Assembly: GCA_016584305.1 (NCBI GenBank)
Contig: JACEEZ010020527.1
Coordinates: 222,001-286,000 of the forward strand
From: Chionoecetes opilio
Lineage: Eukaryota > Arthropoda > Malacostraca > Decapoda > Majidae
Direction of reading: 5' to 3'
DNA: 64,000 nt
The notes beneath the pieces are model-generated. The model worked only from the letters and a program-made list of their open reading frames with translations. It made no database searches and was not told the DNA's origin. Positions within the stretch are counted from its first letter, which is position 1; each line of letters begins with the position of its first letter. The position numbers and the translations under genes are program-made. Below, piece by piece: positions 48,500 to 57,745 of the stretch.

Positions 48500-49846
48500 C
48501 TGACGTCAGAGAGCTTCACCGAGAGGTGTCACTCGGGCGATATAACATGGCGCGCCATTTTGATTTCATGGAGGACAGGGATCCTAGCGGTTGGGGCACG
48601 CACTGACAGTAGCCCGTGCAGATAGAGGGGGAATCGCTCCTCCTTTTTGTGATGATGGGGTGATAATGGAAGGTGGGAGACAGGGAAGGAAGGAGATATG
48701 AGAGAAGGAAAGGAGGAATAAGAAGTAAGGAAGAAATTGGAGGGATGAAGAGTCAGAAGAGGAACTGACGAGGAAAGAAATAAGGAATCAAAGAAGGGAG
48801 GAAATTCCTCCACTCACCCATTACCCATCACCACACACCCATTCGCTCACCCATTTCCCTTGTCTGGCACATTCACCTTTTTGGCATTAAATCAATCAAT
48901 CACCCATTTTTCATCACCCCCAACCCATTACCCATCACCCCCCACCCATTCACTCACCCATTACCCATCACCCCCCACCCATTCACTCACCCATTACCCA
49001 TCTCCCCACACCCATTCACTCACCCATTTCCCATCACCCCCAACCCATTCACTCACCCATTACCCATCACCCCCCACCTATTCCCCCACCCATTCACTCA
49101 CCCATCACCCCACACCCATTACCCATCAACCCCACCCATTCACTCACCCATTACCCATCACCACCAGCCCATTTACTCACCCATTACCCATCACCCCCAA
49201 CTCATTCACTCACCCATTACCCATCACCCCCAACCCATTCACTCATCCATTACCCATCACCCCCCACCCATTCACTCACCCATTACCCATCACCCCCAAC
49301 CCATTCACTCACCCATTACCCATCACCCCCAACCCATATTCACTCACCCATTACCCATCACTCCCCACCTATTCCCTCACCCCCAACCCATTCACTCACC
49401 CATTACCCATCACCCCCCACCCATTCCCCCACTACCCATTCACTCACCCATCACCTCACACCCATTACCCATCACCCCCACCCATTCACTCACCCATTTT
49501 GACTTCAGCCAAAACAAAATGTGTGTGGGGTGGAGAGGGTATTGTGTTATATTGGAGACAATTTATTGGAATGACGGGGCTTCGGTATGAAATACAAAAG
49601 AAACAAAAGGTGTAATAACAAAAAAAATACATCCATCAATACCACTTCAGTTCATTATTTTAACTTAATACTACATATATTTGCGTCTTGGGGTATTGAA
49701 AAGGCACAACACCGTGCACAGTAATGATATAAGCATTGTGACACTTTTGACGGAATGCACCATCCGCATAGCGGCGCCACCTGTTCAAAATCCAAAATGG
49801 CGCGGCCCGAGTGACACCTCTCTATGAAGCTCTCTGCTGACGTCAC
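48500..49846. mobile_element. TIR-like element around the C-rich minisatellite
   Basis: CTGACGTCAGAGAGCTTCAC, GAGGTGTCACTCGGGC and GCGCGCCATTTTG at 48498-48561 are mirrored by the reverse complement at 49785-49846 (GTGACGTCAGCAGAGAGCTT, GAGGTGTCACTCGGGCC, CGCGCCATTTTG). Arms are about 65 bp. The element lies directly beside the hAT MITE. No transposase. Confidence 0.65.
48893..49497 (+). repeat. C-rich minisatellite (CACCCATTACCCATCAC-type units)
   Basis: About 600 bp of units close to 33 bp, with core CCCATTCACTCACCCATTAC and CCATCACCCCCAA, slightly variable. The 251-residue plus-strand frame 48860-49615 (His, Pro, Thr, Ser-rich) is made by the repeat and is not a credible protein. The array is G-rich on the minus strand. 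Confidence 0.9.
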
Positions 49847-49966
49847 GATCTAGCGTCTTTAAGCCAAATGCCGCCCGTCGGAGGGAGCGTGAAGGACCAA
49901 CAAACTCCACTTGCCGCCCGTGTTTGCCAGCTTATGGTAATTCTTCCCTACAAAATATATGTTTAT

Positions 49967-50440
49967 CAGTATAAAAGGTATACTGTTATCTTCGGAAATG
50001 TTTGTTCTATAATATTATCAAATAAAAAACCGTAAAACACACTAAATAACTGCCATTATGAGACTCAAGAAATATGCATGAACTTGATATTCTATTAAAC
50101 TCTTCGTCATTTAATACTTTACGAGAAAACTTTTTACATGGGGAATATGAATAGAAGTGAAATTTCATTAGCTTTCTATTGATACATTTCGTTTTCTGAT
50201 AAATGAATTATCAGCATGCATAAATGAGCGTTAACTAAATAAATAACACCATCAATCGGGAAATATTACCCGATTTCATGATGTTATTTATTTAGTTAAC
50301 GCTAATTTATGCATGCTGCTAATTCATTTATCAGAAAACGAAATGTATCAATGGAAAGCTAATGAAATTCCGCTTCTATTCATATTCTCCTTGTAAAAAG
50401 TTTTCTCGCAAAGTATTAAATGACGCAGAGTTTAAGTGAA
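49967..50440. repeat. Repeat Y copy 3 with inverted partner (cruciform)
   Basis: 49967-50260 is a third direct copy of repeat Y. 50269-50440 is the reverse complement of 50090-50260, with essentially no spacer (centre GGGAAATATTACCC at about 50257-50270). Both arms share TAAATAAATAACA and TTCGTTTTCTGATAAATG. The palindrome could extrude as a cruciform. Confidence 0.85.
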
Positions 50441-50580
50441 CCTAACCTGGTAAAATTGTAGTCCTTTCCCACCCTTAGATCTCGTTAGGTTATTGGTTAG
50501 GCAGTGATTCCCAACCTTTACACCTTGGAGGAACCCCTGTAATAATTTTTCATATTCCAGGGAAACCCCTATATATAGTA

Positions 50581-50582
50581 TA

Positions 50583-50656
<74 letters not shown>

Positions 50657-50703
50657 ATATATATATATATATTATATATATATATATATATATTATATTA
50701 TTA
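50581..50703. repeat. (TA)n microsatellite
   Basis: About 120 bp of imperfect TA repeats inside the hAT remnant between its terminus and the transposase stop. Confidence 0.95.
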
Positions 50704-50812
50704 TTTTTTAAGAAAAGTTCTTGAGCAATATAATTTATATGAAATCTACAATTACATCACAATCATGTCATGAGAGTTCACACTAATAAGTCAATAATGT
50801 TATGACTTACCT

Positions 50813-52086
50813 TCAGTGTGACACTTGGGCTTGTTTCTCTTTGCGTATCAGTGAAATTCTTGGCCGAATTTTTGACAGATACACACGCAGTTCTTCCTCG
50901 ACAGACAGAAGACGATTTCTTGATTTGCTTTTAATGACGGCCAGGCATGAGAAAGCTTGTTCACAGAGGTAAGAAGTTGAAAACTGGAGTAAAACATCCA
51001 ATGCTTTTACTGAGATGACAGGGTACTCTTGCTTTGCTGAAATCCAAAACTTATCAAGTGATACTTCATTAAATTTCATTTTCAAGGTTCGATCGCACTG
51101 TAGTTCACTCAGTTCTTCCTCTTCTTGCAGACTAAGTAGGTTTTCTGTACTTGGTGAGAAGTCAGTGAAGGGGTTTCTCACCCGGTCATACGTATCTGAT
51201 GACAAGAAGGGGAAGTAGCCCTACTTATGAAGTTTTTGGGACAGTGATTTCAAATGACTTGTAATTAATGGAATGACATTTTCATATTCAGTCTGAGTTT
51301 GAACTTGAAGTAGGAGTGGAAACATTTCAACGTTTCCTCTTGAAAGGTGCTTTTTACAAACAGCGAGTTTATTCTTAAATGCAAGAAGTTTGTCTATGGA
51401 AGTCAGAATGTTTTCCTTCGCACCCTGCATGCTGGTGTTCAAGCTATTTAAATGCTGATAAATATCTGCTAAATATGCTAGTTTCATTTGCCAGTTTGTA
51501 GATTCAAGACATTCACAGAAACTGGATTTGTTATTCTCTTTGAAGAAAAGCAGCAGTTCCTGTCGCAGCTCGAATACCCTTGTCAAAAATTTACCTCTCG
51601 AAAGCCATCGAGCCTCTGTGTGCTGGAGAATCGTTACGTGACCTTTTTGCATGTTTTCACACAAACTTGCAAATATGCGAGACTTCACAGGGCGCTGCTT
51701 TATAAAGTTGACCATGTTCACAGTTATATCAAGGACTTGTTTTAAATCATCCCCAATAGTTTTTGAAACCAGAACTTCTTAACCAGAACTTTAGGAGAAA
51801 GCAGTGAGTTGTTATGACTTCAGGGTTTTTTCTTTCACGTGTGATACAAAGCCTTATACTGAGCCAATCATTGAGGGAGCACCATCAGTGCAGATTCCAA
51901 CGCATCGGTTCCATGACAAACCACAAGATTCCAGGTAAGAAGACAAGATGTTGAAAATGTCGTGGCCTTTGGTAGTTTCTGGCAGTTCTTTACAGCAAAA
52001 ATAATTTTTCATTATTTCACCTTCATTTTCAAATCGTACAAATGCCAGCAGCTGAGCTTTACCAGTTTATATCAGTTGTCTCATCT
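50813..52086 (-). pseudogene. hAT transposase (ZBED5/SCAND3-like), frameshifted
   Basis: A minus-strand remnant of a Charlie-type hAT transposase. From the N-terminal side: VDETTDINW (about 52085-52060), RCVGICTDGAPSM-like text with a catalytic Asp (about 51900), ITVNMVNFIKQRPVKSRIF and HTEARWLSRGKFLTRVFELR (51721-51560, the RW block), and the C-terminal dimerisation region FWISAKQEYPVISVKALDVL, FSTSYLCEQAFSCL and RNRLLSVEEELRVYLSKI (51205-50830), stopping after QAQVSH. The BED zinc finger is missing and at least three frameshifts separate the pieces. In hosts such proteins are sometimes domesticated, but this one is plainly broken. Confidence 0.85.
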
Positions 52087-52270
52087 ACACACAAACCTCG
52101 ATTTCCCGGACCTCGATTTCCCGGATATCGGATTTGCCGGACAAAATCCGAGGTCCGGGGATATGTCAGAGTCTCGGACAATTTTTTTTTTTTTTTTTTT
52201 TTAACGTTGAAATGCCTGGTCCGGTTCGTAAATTGACCAAGTTGTCCGGCGGTCCGAGCGTCTCCTGTCA
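52087..52270. mobile_element. pogo-type end fragment (CCTCGATTTCCCGGA)
   Basis: AAACCTCGATTTCCCGGACC is repeated in part, followed by GGATTTGCCGGACAAAATCC, a T-run (52180-52202) and GTCCGGCGGTCCGAGCG. It resembles Tigger termini such as 21152. It lies between the hAT remnant and the Copia element and probably truncated both. Confidence 0.5.
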
Positions 52271-52310
52271 CCCCTGGTCAGTGTCCGCGCCTCTTCTTAG
52301 TTGACAACAC

Positions 52311-52684
52311 TTCCGTCCTTCTTCTCTTCTTCCCAGTGCTTGTGAAGGACCACGAAATATGTATCAAATACATAGCTCCTTCTTCCCAGTTCTTGGGAAG
52401 GACCACGAATATGTATCCAAATACATAGCTGCTTCTTCCCAGTTCTTGGGAAGGACCACGAATATGTATCCAAATACATAGCTCCTTCTTCCCAGTTCTT
52501 GTGAAGGACCACGAATATGTATCCAAATACGTACATAGCTCCTTCCCAGTTCTTGGGAAGGACCACGAATATGTATCCAAATACATAGCTCCTTCTTCCA
52601 AGTTCTTGGGAAGGACCACGAATATGTATCCAAATACATAGCTGCTTCTTCCAAGTTCTCTGAAATATATATCCCAATACATAG
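52311..52684 (-). repeat. 53-bp tandem repeat, seven units, at Copia 3-prime end
   Basis: Units of about 53 bp (plus strand TTCTTCCCAGTTCTTGGGAA, GGACCACGAATATGTATCCA, AATACATAGCTCC), the first and last diverged. Each contains the sequence found at the purine tract/LTR junction (minus strand GAAGAAGGAGCTATGTATT). Because 53 is not a multiple of three, all three minus-strand frames stay open and spell related YVFGYIFVVLPKNWEE text; those are artefacts. Confidence 0.9.
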
Positions 52685-52696
52685 CTTCTTCCCCCT

Positions 52697-53643
52697 GGAC
52701 AGCTATTCTGGTTCCGGGCGACTGCAGCTCGCAGTCGCTCGGTTGATGCCCCCTTCTTGGTGAGGCAATCAGCTAGTTGTCCAGACTTATCCACCCAAGT
52801 TACTTCGGTAACCTCTCCACGCTCCAACATATCACATAACACAGCAATGTCAATCCGCAGTCTCCTATCTTCTACACAGCGACATGAGTGAAGAGCGTCT
52901 ACCAGGCTCTTGTTATCGGTGAAACACCTTATCTTATGAAGCCCACTGTTGGAGATTTCATGCAGAAGCTTAGCCAGATACACTGCTGTCTCAGCACACT
53001 CCAACAGCGCCAGGGCCTCAGCGGACAGGGTGGATTTAACAACTCTCTTGATCTTCTTTGACTGCCAGTAAACGGGACATCTCTTCCCACCATTGTCCCG
53101 TAAGAATATAGCAAAACCTCCTTGGACCCATTGCCCGCTAAGTTGGCAAACGAAGCATCTGAAAAGTACTCCAAGTATGTAGCAATCTTCCAGTTCCTCC
53201 ATCTTGGCATATATAACTTCACAATATCTGTCTTCACTCTTGCTATCACCTTGTCAAGCCGCAGAAGATCAGCCACAATCGCCTGACTACATGCCACACT
53301 CAACTCGTACACATCAAAGGCTATGTCTGGCCGGGTATGCGTGGCTATCCAATTTAACTGGCCCACTAGAGCCCTATATTCCGACCTTTCTGACTCCGAC
53401 AATTCGCTCGATTTTACAGTTGCCCGTTGTCTGCAGACTGGTAGACGGTTGTCTGCAGTCACGGTCGATGCATACTGAAGCTGGTCCAATGTTATAGGAG
53501 ACAATGTTCAGACCCACATATGTACTTAAATGCCTTGGACTCAGTGCTACCGATGAGGAAACTTGACTTAACGGGTCTATCACATGCTTCTTGAAATCAG
53601 GAATCCCAGTCCAAAATAAGTCATCAACGTAAATACACACCAC
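52697..53643 (-). pseudogene. Copia reverse transcriptase C-terminus and RNase H
   Basis: It starts with VCIYVDDLFWTGIPDFKKHV (catalytic YVDD) just downstream of the TGA at 53663-53665. A frameshift near 53500 leads into SERSEYRALVGQLNWIATHT, RPDIAFDVYELSVACS and FSDASFANLAGNGSK (53504-53110). Another shift leads into the RNase H core: QGGFAIFLRDNGGK, KSTLSAEALALLECAETAVY (Glu), CFTDNKSLVDALHSC (Asp) and DKSGQLADCLTKKGAS. The motif set matches GalEa-type Copia elements. Not functional as written. Confidence 0.85.
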
Positions 53644-53664
53644 GCCTTCAACCTTGCCGTTACA

Positions 53665-55593
53665 TCACCAGGAAAACAAAGCTGAATCCAGTGAAGACAC
53701 CATAGCTCCGAGATTCAGTAACTGATTTTTCACTCGCAGGTACCAGTGTCTAGCCGCATCACACAAACCATAAACAGTCTTCTTCAGCTTCCATAGTTGT
53801 CCATCAGCAAACTCCGGCAGAGGTCGTAGATGTACAACTCTTCCAATTTCGTTACCCTGCAAATAGGCAGCTTTCACATCTAGGGAGTGCCAACCGGTGG
53901 AAGCAGCAATTGCTAGTGCCAAACGCACCGCTTCCTTAGAATATGTAGGCGAATCTTTCCAAATTTCACCTGTGTCCTCTTCTAATCCCCTCGCAACCAA
54001 ACGTGCCTTCACCACTGTCTGTCCTCCTTTGACTTTTTCTGTCACAACCCACCGTACCGAGAATGCCACCTGTCCAACATCTTCCACCTCCTCATATACA
54101 TCATTTTCCTGCCAGTTTATAATCTCTTTCTCCTTGGCACACAACACCTCCTCTGAGTTGAAAAGAACCATCATCTCTGTAGTATCATCGACCACCTCCC
54201 AAGTGCTAAAGTCCCTGTTCAGATCTGCCCTGGAGATGCTTCCATCCAAGTCCCACCTAAAATTATAACAGTCCTTATATTTTCCGGTGGCCTTACCAGC
54301 TCTACCCACCACACGCCCAGACACCAATTCACCGCTCTCAGTTCGTACACCCTGTATTCGTTGATCAGAGGTGAGTCTTGTAGGCTGATTTGGAGCTGAC
54401 TCAAGGCCTGGTTCACTTGACTCACTTGAATCATCACCGACCTCAGGCTCACACGAACCATCTCCACTCTCCGACTCCTCATCAGGTGGATACTCCTTCG
54501 ATGATGGCCCTGTTTTCTTGTCCCCTTCCTGCACAGTCTGAATATTGTCAATATCTCCTCCAGCTGTTGAGTCCCTACCTGGAGCACGCACCAACCGACA
54601 CTCATGAACTCTTACATAGACACCCCCATGTCTCACCAAAATCTGCTTTCCATCCTTGCCAATTACAATGCCAGGGCCGTGCCACTCACTACTGTTGTTT
54701 CTCTTGTAGAACACCTCACCTCCATTCTGCACATCATGAAGGTTGCTTGAACGTATGTTGTATCGCAAAGCCCTCGCCAAGCGTTCACCTGATTCAATCT
54801 TAACAAACTCTTGTCTTGCCAAGTGAAGAGCATTTAAATTGTTTCTCACAATGTCTGATGCCGAAGCAGATTCCAATGCTGGAGGGTCATTCGTAAACAC
54901 AGTAGGCAATCCAGGGTTGTGACCAAAAACTAGCTGATTAGAGGAAAAACCCGTAAAGTTGGTTAGGGCATTTCTCGCTGACACTGCCCAGGCCAAGGCC
55001 ACACCCAAGTCACACTTGCTGTCTGCCATAATTTTCCTTACAATATCACCGATCACTGCATTTAAACGTTCGCACACACCGCTGCTCCAGGGACTCTCCG
55101 CTGAGGTTGTCATAATCTTAATGTTGAATGCCTCTCCAAGTGTCCTCATATCTTCATTGTTGAACTCACAGCCATTGTCCGTTAGGATCTTTCCAGGCGT
55201 GCCAAATGTAACAATCCAGCTCTGAAACACAGCCTTGATAATGGTGGACTCACGTTTATCACCAATCACTGTTGCCGTACAGTATCTAGTTGCCAAATCA
55301 ACAACAACCAAAAAATATTTATTGCCCCAGGCCTTTAGGTCCATAGCAATGACCTCATTCCATTTAGACGCCATAGGCATGCTTACTATGGGACGTGGTT
55401 TAGCCTTCCCAAATTTAAAGCAAACTTCACACTCCTCGGTTACCTTTAGAACAGCACGTTCCAGTTCTGAATTTTCAATCCCTGCATTACTGATGAGTTT
55501 GATAAGCTTTGCTGATGTGGGGTGTCCAAACTGCCTGTGAAGTTTTGAAGCTGTCTTCACATCCCTCCCCTTCACAGCAGCCAAAGAAATCAT
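53665..55593 (-). CDS. Copia integrase and reverse transcriptase N-terminal part
   Basis: A 642-residue open frame, the longest in the window. In order: zinc-binding HHCC (HRQFGHPTSAKLIKL, CEVCFKFG; residues about 24-60), integrase core with IAMDLKAW (about 82), ILTDNGCEFNNED (about 138) and SSGVCERLN (about 173) giving D-D-E, an acidic spacer (about 350-400, SESGDGSCEPEVGDD), then the reverse transcriptase: VRWVVTEKVKGGQTVVKARL, VARGLEEDT, HSLDVKAAYLQGNEI (first catalytic Asp), LKKTVYGLCDAARHWY and LDSALFSW. A TGA then separates it from the YVDD box. It would integrate and copy the element in an intact relative; here the polyprotein is split. Confidence 0.85.
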   Translation of the reverse strand: MISLAAVKGRDVKTASKLHRQFGHPTSAKLIKLISNAGIENSELERAVLKVTEECEVCFKFGKAKPRPIVSMPMASKWNEVIAMDLKAWGNKYFLVVVDLATRYCTATVIGDKRESTIIKAVFQSWIVTFGTPGKILTDNGCEFNNEDMRTLGEAFNIKIMTTSAESPWSSGVCERLNAVIGDIVRKIMADSKCDLGVALAWAVSARNALTNFTGFSSNQLVFGHNPGLPTVFTNDPPALESASASDIVRNNLNALHLARQEFVKIESGERLARALRYNIRSSNLHDVQNGGEVFYKRNNSSEWHGPGIVIGKDGKQILVRHGGVYVRVHECRLVRAPGRDSTAGGDIDNIQTVQEGDKKTGPSSKEYPPDEESESGDGSCEPEVGDDSSESSEPGLESAPNQPTRLTSDQRIQGVRTESGELVSGRVVGRAGKATGKYKDCYNFRWDLDGSISRADLNRDFSTWEVVDDTTEMMVLFNSEEVLCAKEKEIINWQENDVYEEVEDVGQVAFSVRWVVTEKVKGGQTVVKARLVARGLEEDTGEIWKDSPTYSKEAVRLALAIAASTGWHSLDVKAAYLQGNEIGRVVHLRPLPEFADGQLWKLKKTVYGLCDAARHWYLRVKNQLLNLGAMVSSLDSALFSW

Positions 55594-55614
55594 TCCCCCT
55601 AACTCCAGTCCTTG

Positions 55615-56640
55615 TCACGCTGATATCGGCAATAGATAATGACCTGATGCTGACGTCTGTAGATCAATCACCCTTCCACGAATCCTGACCTGGTCTGTAG
55701 CAAAGTTTACTAACATCTCTGCCTTTTTCATCGAACGCCTGCTCAACAGTAATGGAATATTACAATGCACCACATCCGTCACAATTCTCGCACTCATATT
55801 TCCAATAGAACAAGGCAGTGTGACCCGTTTAATGGAAGGGACAGTGACACCATCAGCAAAGGTAAGCGTGGAGATTGACTTTTATTCCATGGTCTTATCC
55901 CATTCATAATCACTAAGGCTACTCAGAAAGCCAGTAAGCCAGCCAGTTCCACACACCGTAGTAGAACACCTGAGTCCAGTACTGCACAGCCCTTGGCATC
56001 CTTCACAAGACCACTTAATTTAACATCACTATCTCCGTCTCCAGCATAACCTAAAAATAATGATAAATATGCTGTCTCAGGATCTCCTTCAAGACTGCCA
56101 CTTGCTGCTGCAGAACTCCCACGACTTCCATTATTTTCATAAGCATCTGGACAGTACCTGACCCAATGGAATGGTGAGTCATATATCATGCACCTTGTCA
56201 CCCTACCATCCGGCCCTAGTGGATTCTGCCTCCTTGTGGATGAACTGGGGTATCCTCTTGCCCTGCTTGACTGTCTGCCCCTGCGACCGCCTCCATACCC
56301 TAATCTTCCACGCTGAAAACCCCTGACATATAATGCCTCTTCCTCCTTCACCACACTTTCACTCTGACCCGTCATCTCTTCTCCCATAAAAACTGGTTCA
56401 CTTTTTACACCACAGACAGGCCCGGCTGGTACAGATTCAAACTGCGCACTGATCTCCCCAGCGAATATGCGGTTCAAAGCATTTTTCATGTTGCCATATG
56501 ACATCTCCGTGATTGCAGACATCACTAATTGTTGCTCACTGTCCCTCAATCGGCATGAAGCAAGTAACATGAAAGCCATAACTGGATCTGGGAGAGACAT
56601 ACCTTGCTTGTTGAACTTGAAATATGTGTCTCCAACACTA
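55615..56640 (-). pseudogene. Copia gag and protease region
   Basis: Gag text is readable from about 56640: TYFKFNKQGMSLPDPVMAFM, LRDSEQQLVMSAITEMSYGN and MKNALNRIFAGEISAQFESV, then a Gly/Arg-rich stretch (RGFQRGRLGYGGGRRGRQSS) and a CCHC knuckle that reads CMIYDSPFHWVRYC, its second Cys replaced by Tyr. Protease begins KGCAVLDSG near 55970, then loses frame; its remainder (SARIVTDVVHCNIPLLLSRR, VRIRGRVIDLQTSASGHYL) is at 55797-55615. The open frame continues upstream to 56825 only because it fuses by chance to a LINE endonuclease fragment. Confidence 0.8.
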
Positions 56641-56960
56641 GACCTCCATTCGACCTCTATCCTCCCCCAGTTAATCCCGTTCAGGTGTCTTCTTAATCCT
56701 GCATAATTAGCCCTTCTGAAGTCAGGTACTCCATGCATATTAACACTTCTAGATCCTACTTCCCATTTTAAGCAAAACCTAATTTCACAATGATTGTTTT
56801 TACCTAACTGACCTCCAACTTCCACTTCTGTAACTAAATCTTCCCTGTTTGGTTATATATCTAGAATATTGTTTCCCCTAGTAGGCTCCTTGATTGCTTG
56901 CTTTAGAAAGTTATCCTGAACTAGTTTTTTTATAATTCCTCTGAGTCATTATCGCCTACA
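56640..56960 (-). pseudogene. LINE endonuclease fragment abutting Copia gag
   Basis: Minus-strand text from 56950: IKEPTRGNNILDI, NREDLVTEVEVGGQLGKNNH, CEIRFCLKWEV and HGVPDFRRANYAGLRRHLNG-INW, which is the C-terminal part of an APE-type LINE endonuclease (the SDHCEI histidine block reads NNHCEI here) and the start of the RT linker. A stop lies near 56860. It is a different LINE family from J and RTE. Confidence 0.7.
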
Positions 56961-57690
56961 ATGGGGAGTTTTCAAAGCTAAGCCGCCAGATGTCTCTCGC
57001 GCATCTCACGTCCGCTGCCCTTTGAGCGTGAATGATCTATCATTTACCGTAAACTCCCTGTATTTTTTCGGGACATATCAGAATTACCCTTCAATACAAC
57101 AATTGAAACAGTTCTTAATAAAAAATGTAGTTTATCATTTTGTTTTTCAGCACTTGAAGAAAATATTGGCAAAACAGAATACTTGAAAACTCAATTTCTT
57201 AAAATCGTCATTTCATGGAAACACTGCACGTTCAAGCTGAATGAAGCTTCAGGAAGTATGTACTTGTATGTAAGCTTTCGCCGAGTACCTGTTTTGGATG
57301 TGTCTGTCTCTTTTGCGACGAACATTTAACCAAGAAATAGTGTGGCGTTCAGCATCTCCGAAGAAACCATCCCGATGTCGGGATCTGATATCAGTCACTT
57401 CTTCTTATCCACGGCTGGGGGGAAGAGTCTTGTTTTGTTCTTGTTTTAGGGCTGCGAGGATCCCTTGGGGAACACTATGAGCCCTGGTGATGTCCTATGA
57501 TGCTATTACAGGCGTGGTAGTTGACCTGTCTCCTCAGGAAGGCACAGGTGAGGCAGATAACGGCGGATGCATGCGTTCCTGCAGTCCGCTCTTTTTCAAG
57601 ACAACAAGTAAACAAGACCATGTGAAAATTGTCCCCCTTCCCGATAAAAAAAAGGAACTGTTCGTTGGGGAGGGTGGGGGCCAATTACTT
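56961..57690. other. Non-coding region, possible zinc-finger remnant
   Basis: Mostly unrecognised. Near 57300-57395 one plus-strand frame reads CLFCDEHLTKK, a stop, then HLRRNHPDV, which has the spacing of a BED-type finger as found at the N-terminus of hAT transposases. The annotated-looking frame 57298-57480 is in a different phase and shows no domain. Confidence 0.35.
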
Positions 57691-57735
<45 letters not shown>

Positions 57736-57745
57736 TTTTTTTTTC
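57691..57745 (+). repeat. Long T homopolymer
   Basis: Roughly 50 T with a single A, followed by more T. Composition and apparent accuracy change at this point. Confidence 0.9.

Larger units (their letters stand above)
50502..52086 (-). mobile_element. hAT transposon remnant with transposase
   Basis: The low-coordinate end is CAGTGATTCCCAACCTTTAC at 50502, a hAT terminus (sister style to 46059). The interior carries a minus-strand transposase remnant (52086-50813) and a TA microsatellite (50581-50703). The high-coordinate end is lost at about 52087, where a pogo-type end follows. The 8 bp before it (TGGTTAGG) has no surviving partner. Confidence 0.8.
52685..56640 (-). mobile_element. Copia LTR retrotransposon, GalEa-like, degenerate
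   Basis: Minus-strand order: gag with zinc knuckle (56640-56140), protease DSG (about 55960), integrase and reverse transcriptase (55593-53380), RNase H (53110-52700), polypurine tract AGGGGGAAGAAG (plus 52685-52696), then the repeat-filled start of a 3-prime LTR. Integrase before reverse transcriptase is the Copia order. The 5-prime LTR and gag start are missing, replaced by a LINE fragment at about 56640, and the 3-prime LTR is cut short near 52290. Several frameshifts and stops. Confidence 0.85.

Noticed and set aside
48860..49615. A 251-residue plus-strand frame rich in Pro, Thr and His
   Set aside because: Produced by the CACCCATTACCCATC minisatellite; no domain and no credible start or splice context.
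52278..52682. Overlapping minus-strand frames with repeated YVFGYIF text
   Set aside because: A 53-bp tandem repeat keeps all three frames open. Only the RNase H part above 52697 is real coding ancestry.
55923..56825. A 300-residue protein joining LINE endonuclease text to Copia gag
   Set aside because: A chance in-frame fusion at a transposon junction near 56640; both parts are incomplete and the host-gene interpretation has no support.
57298..57480. A 60-residue plus-strand gene
   Set aside because: No domain in this frame; the only suggestive motif (BED-like finger) is in another frame and interrupted by a stop.
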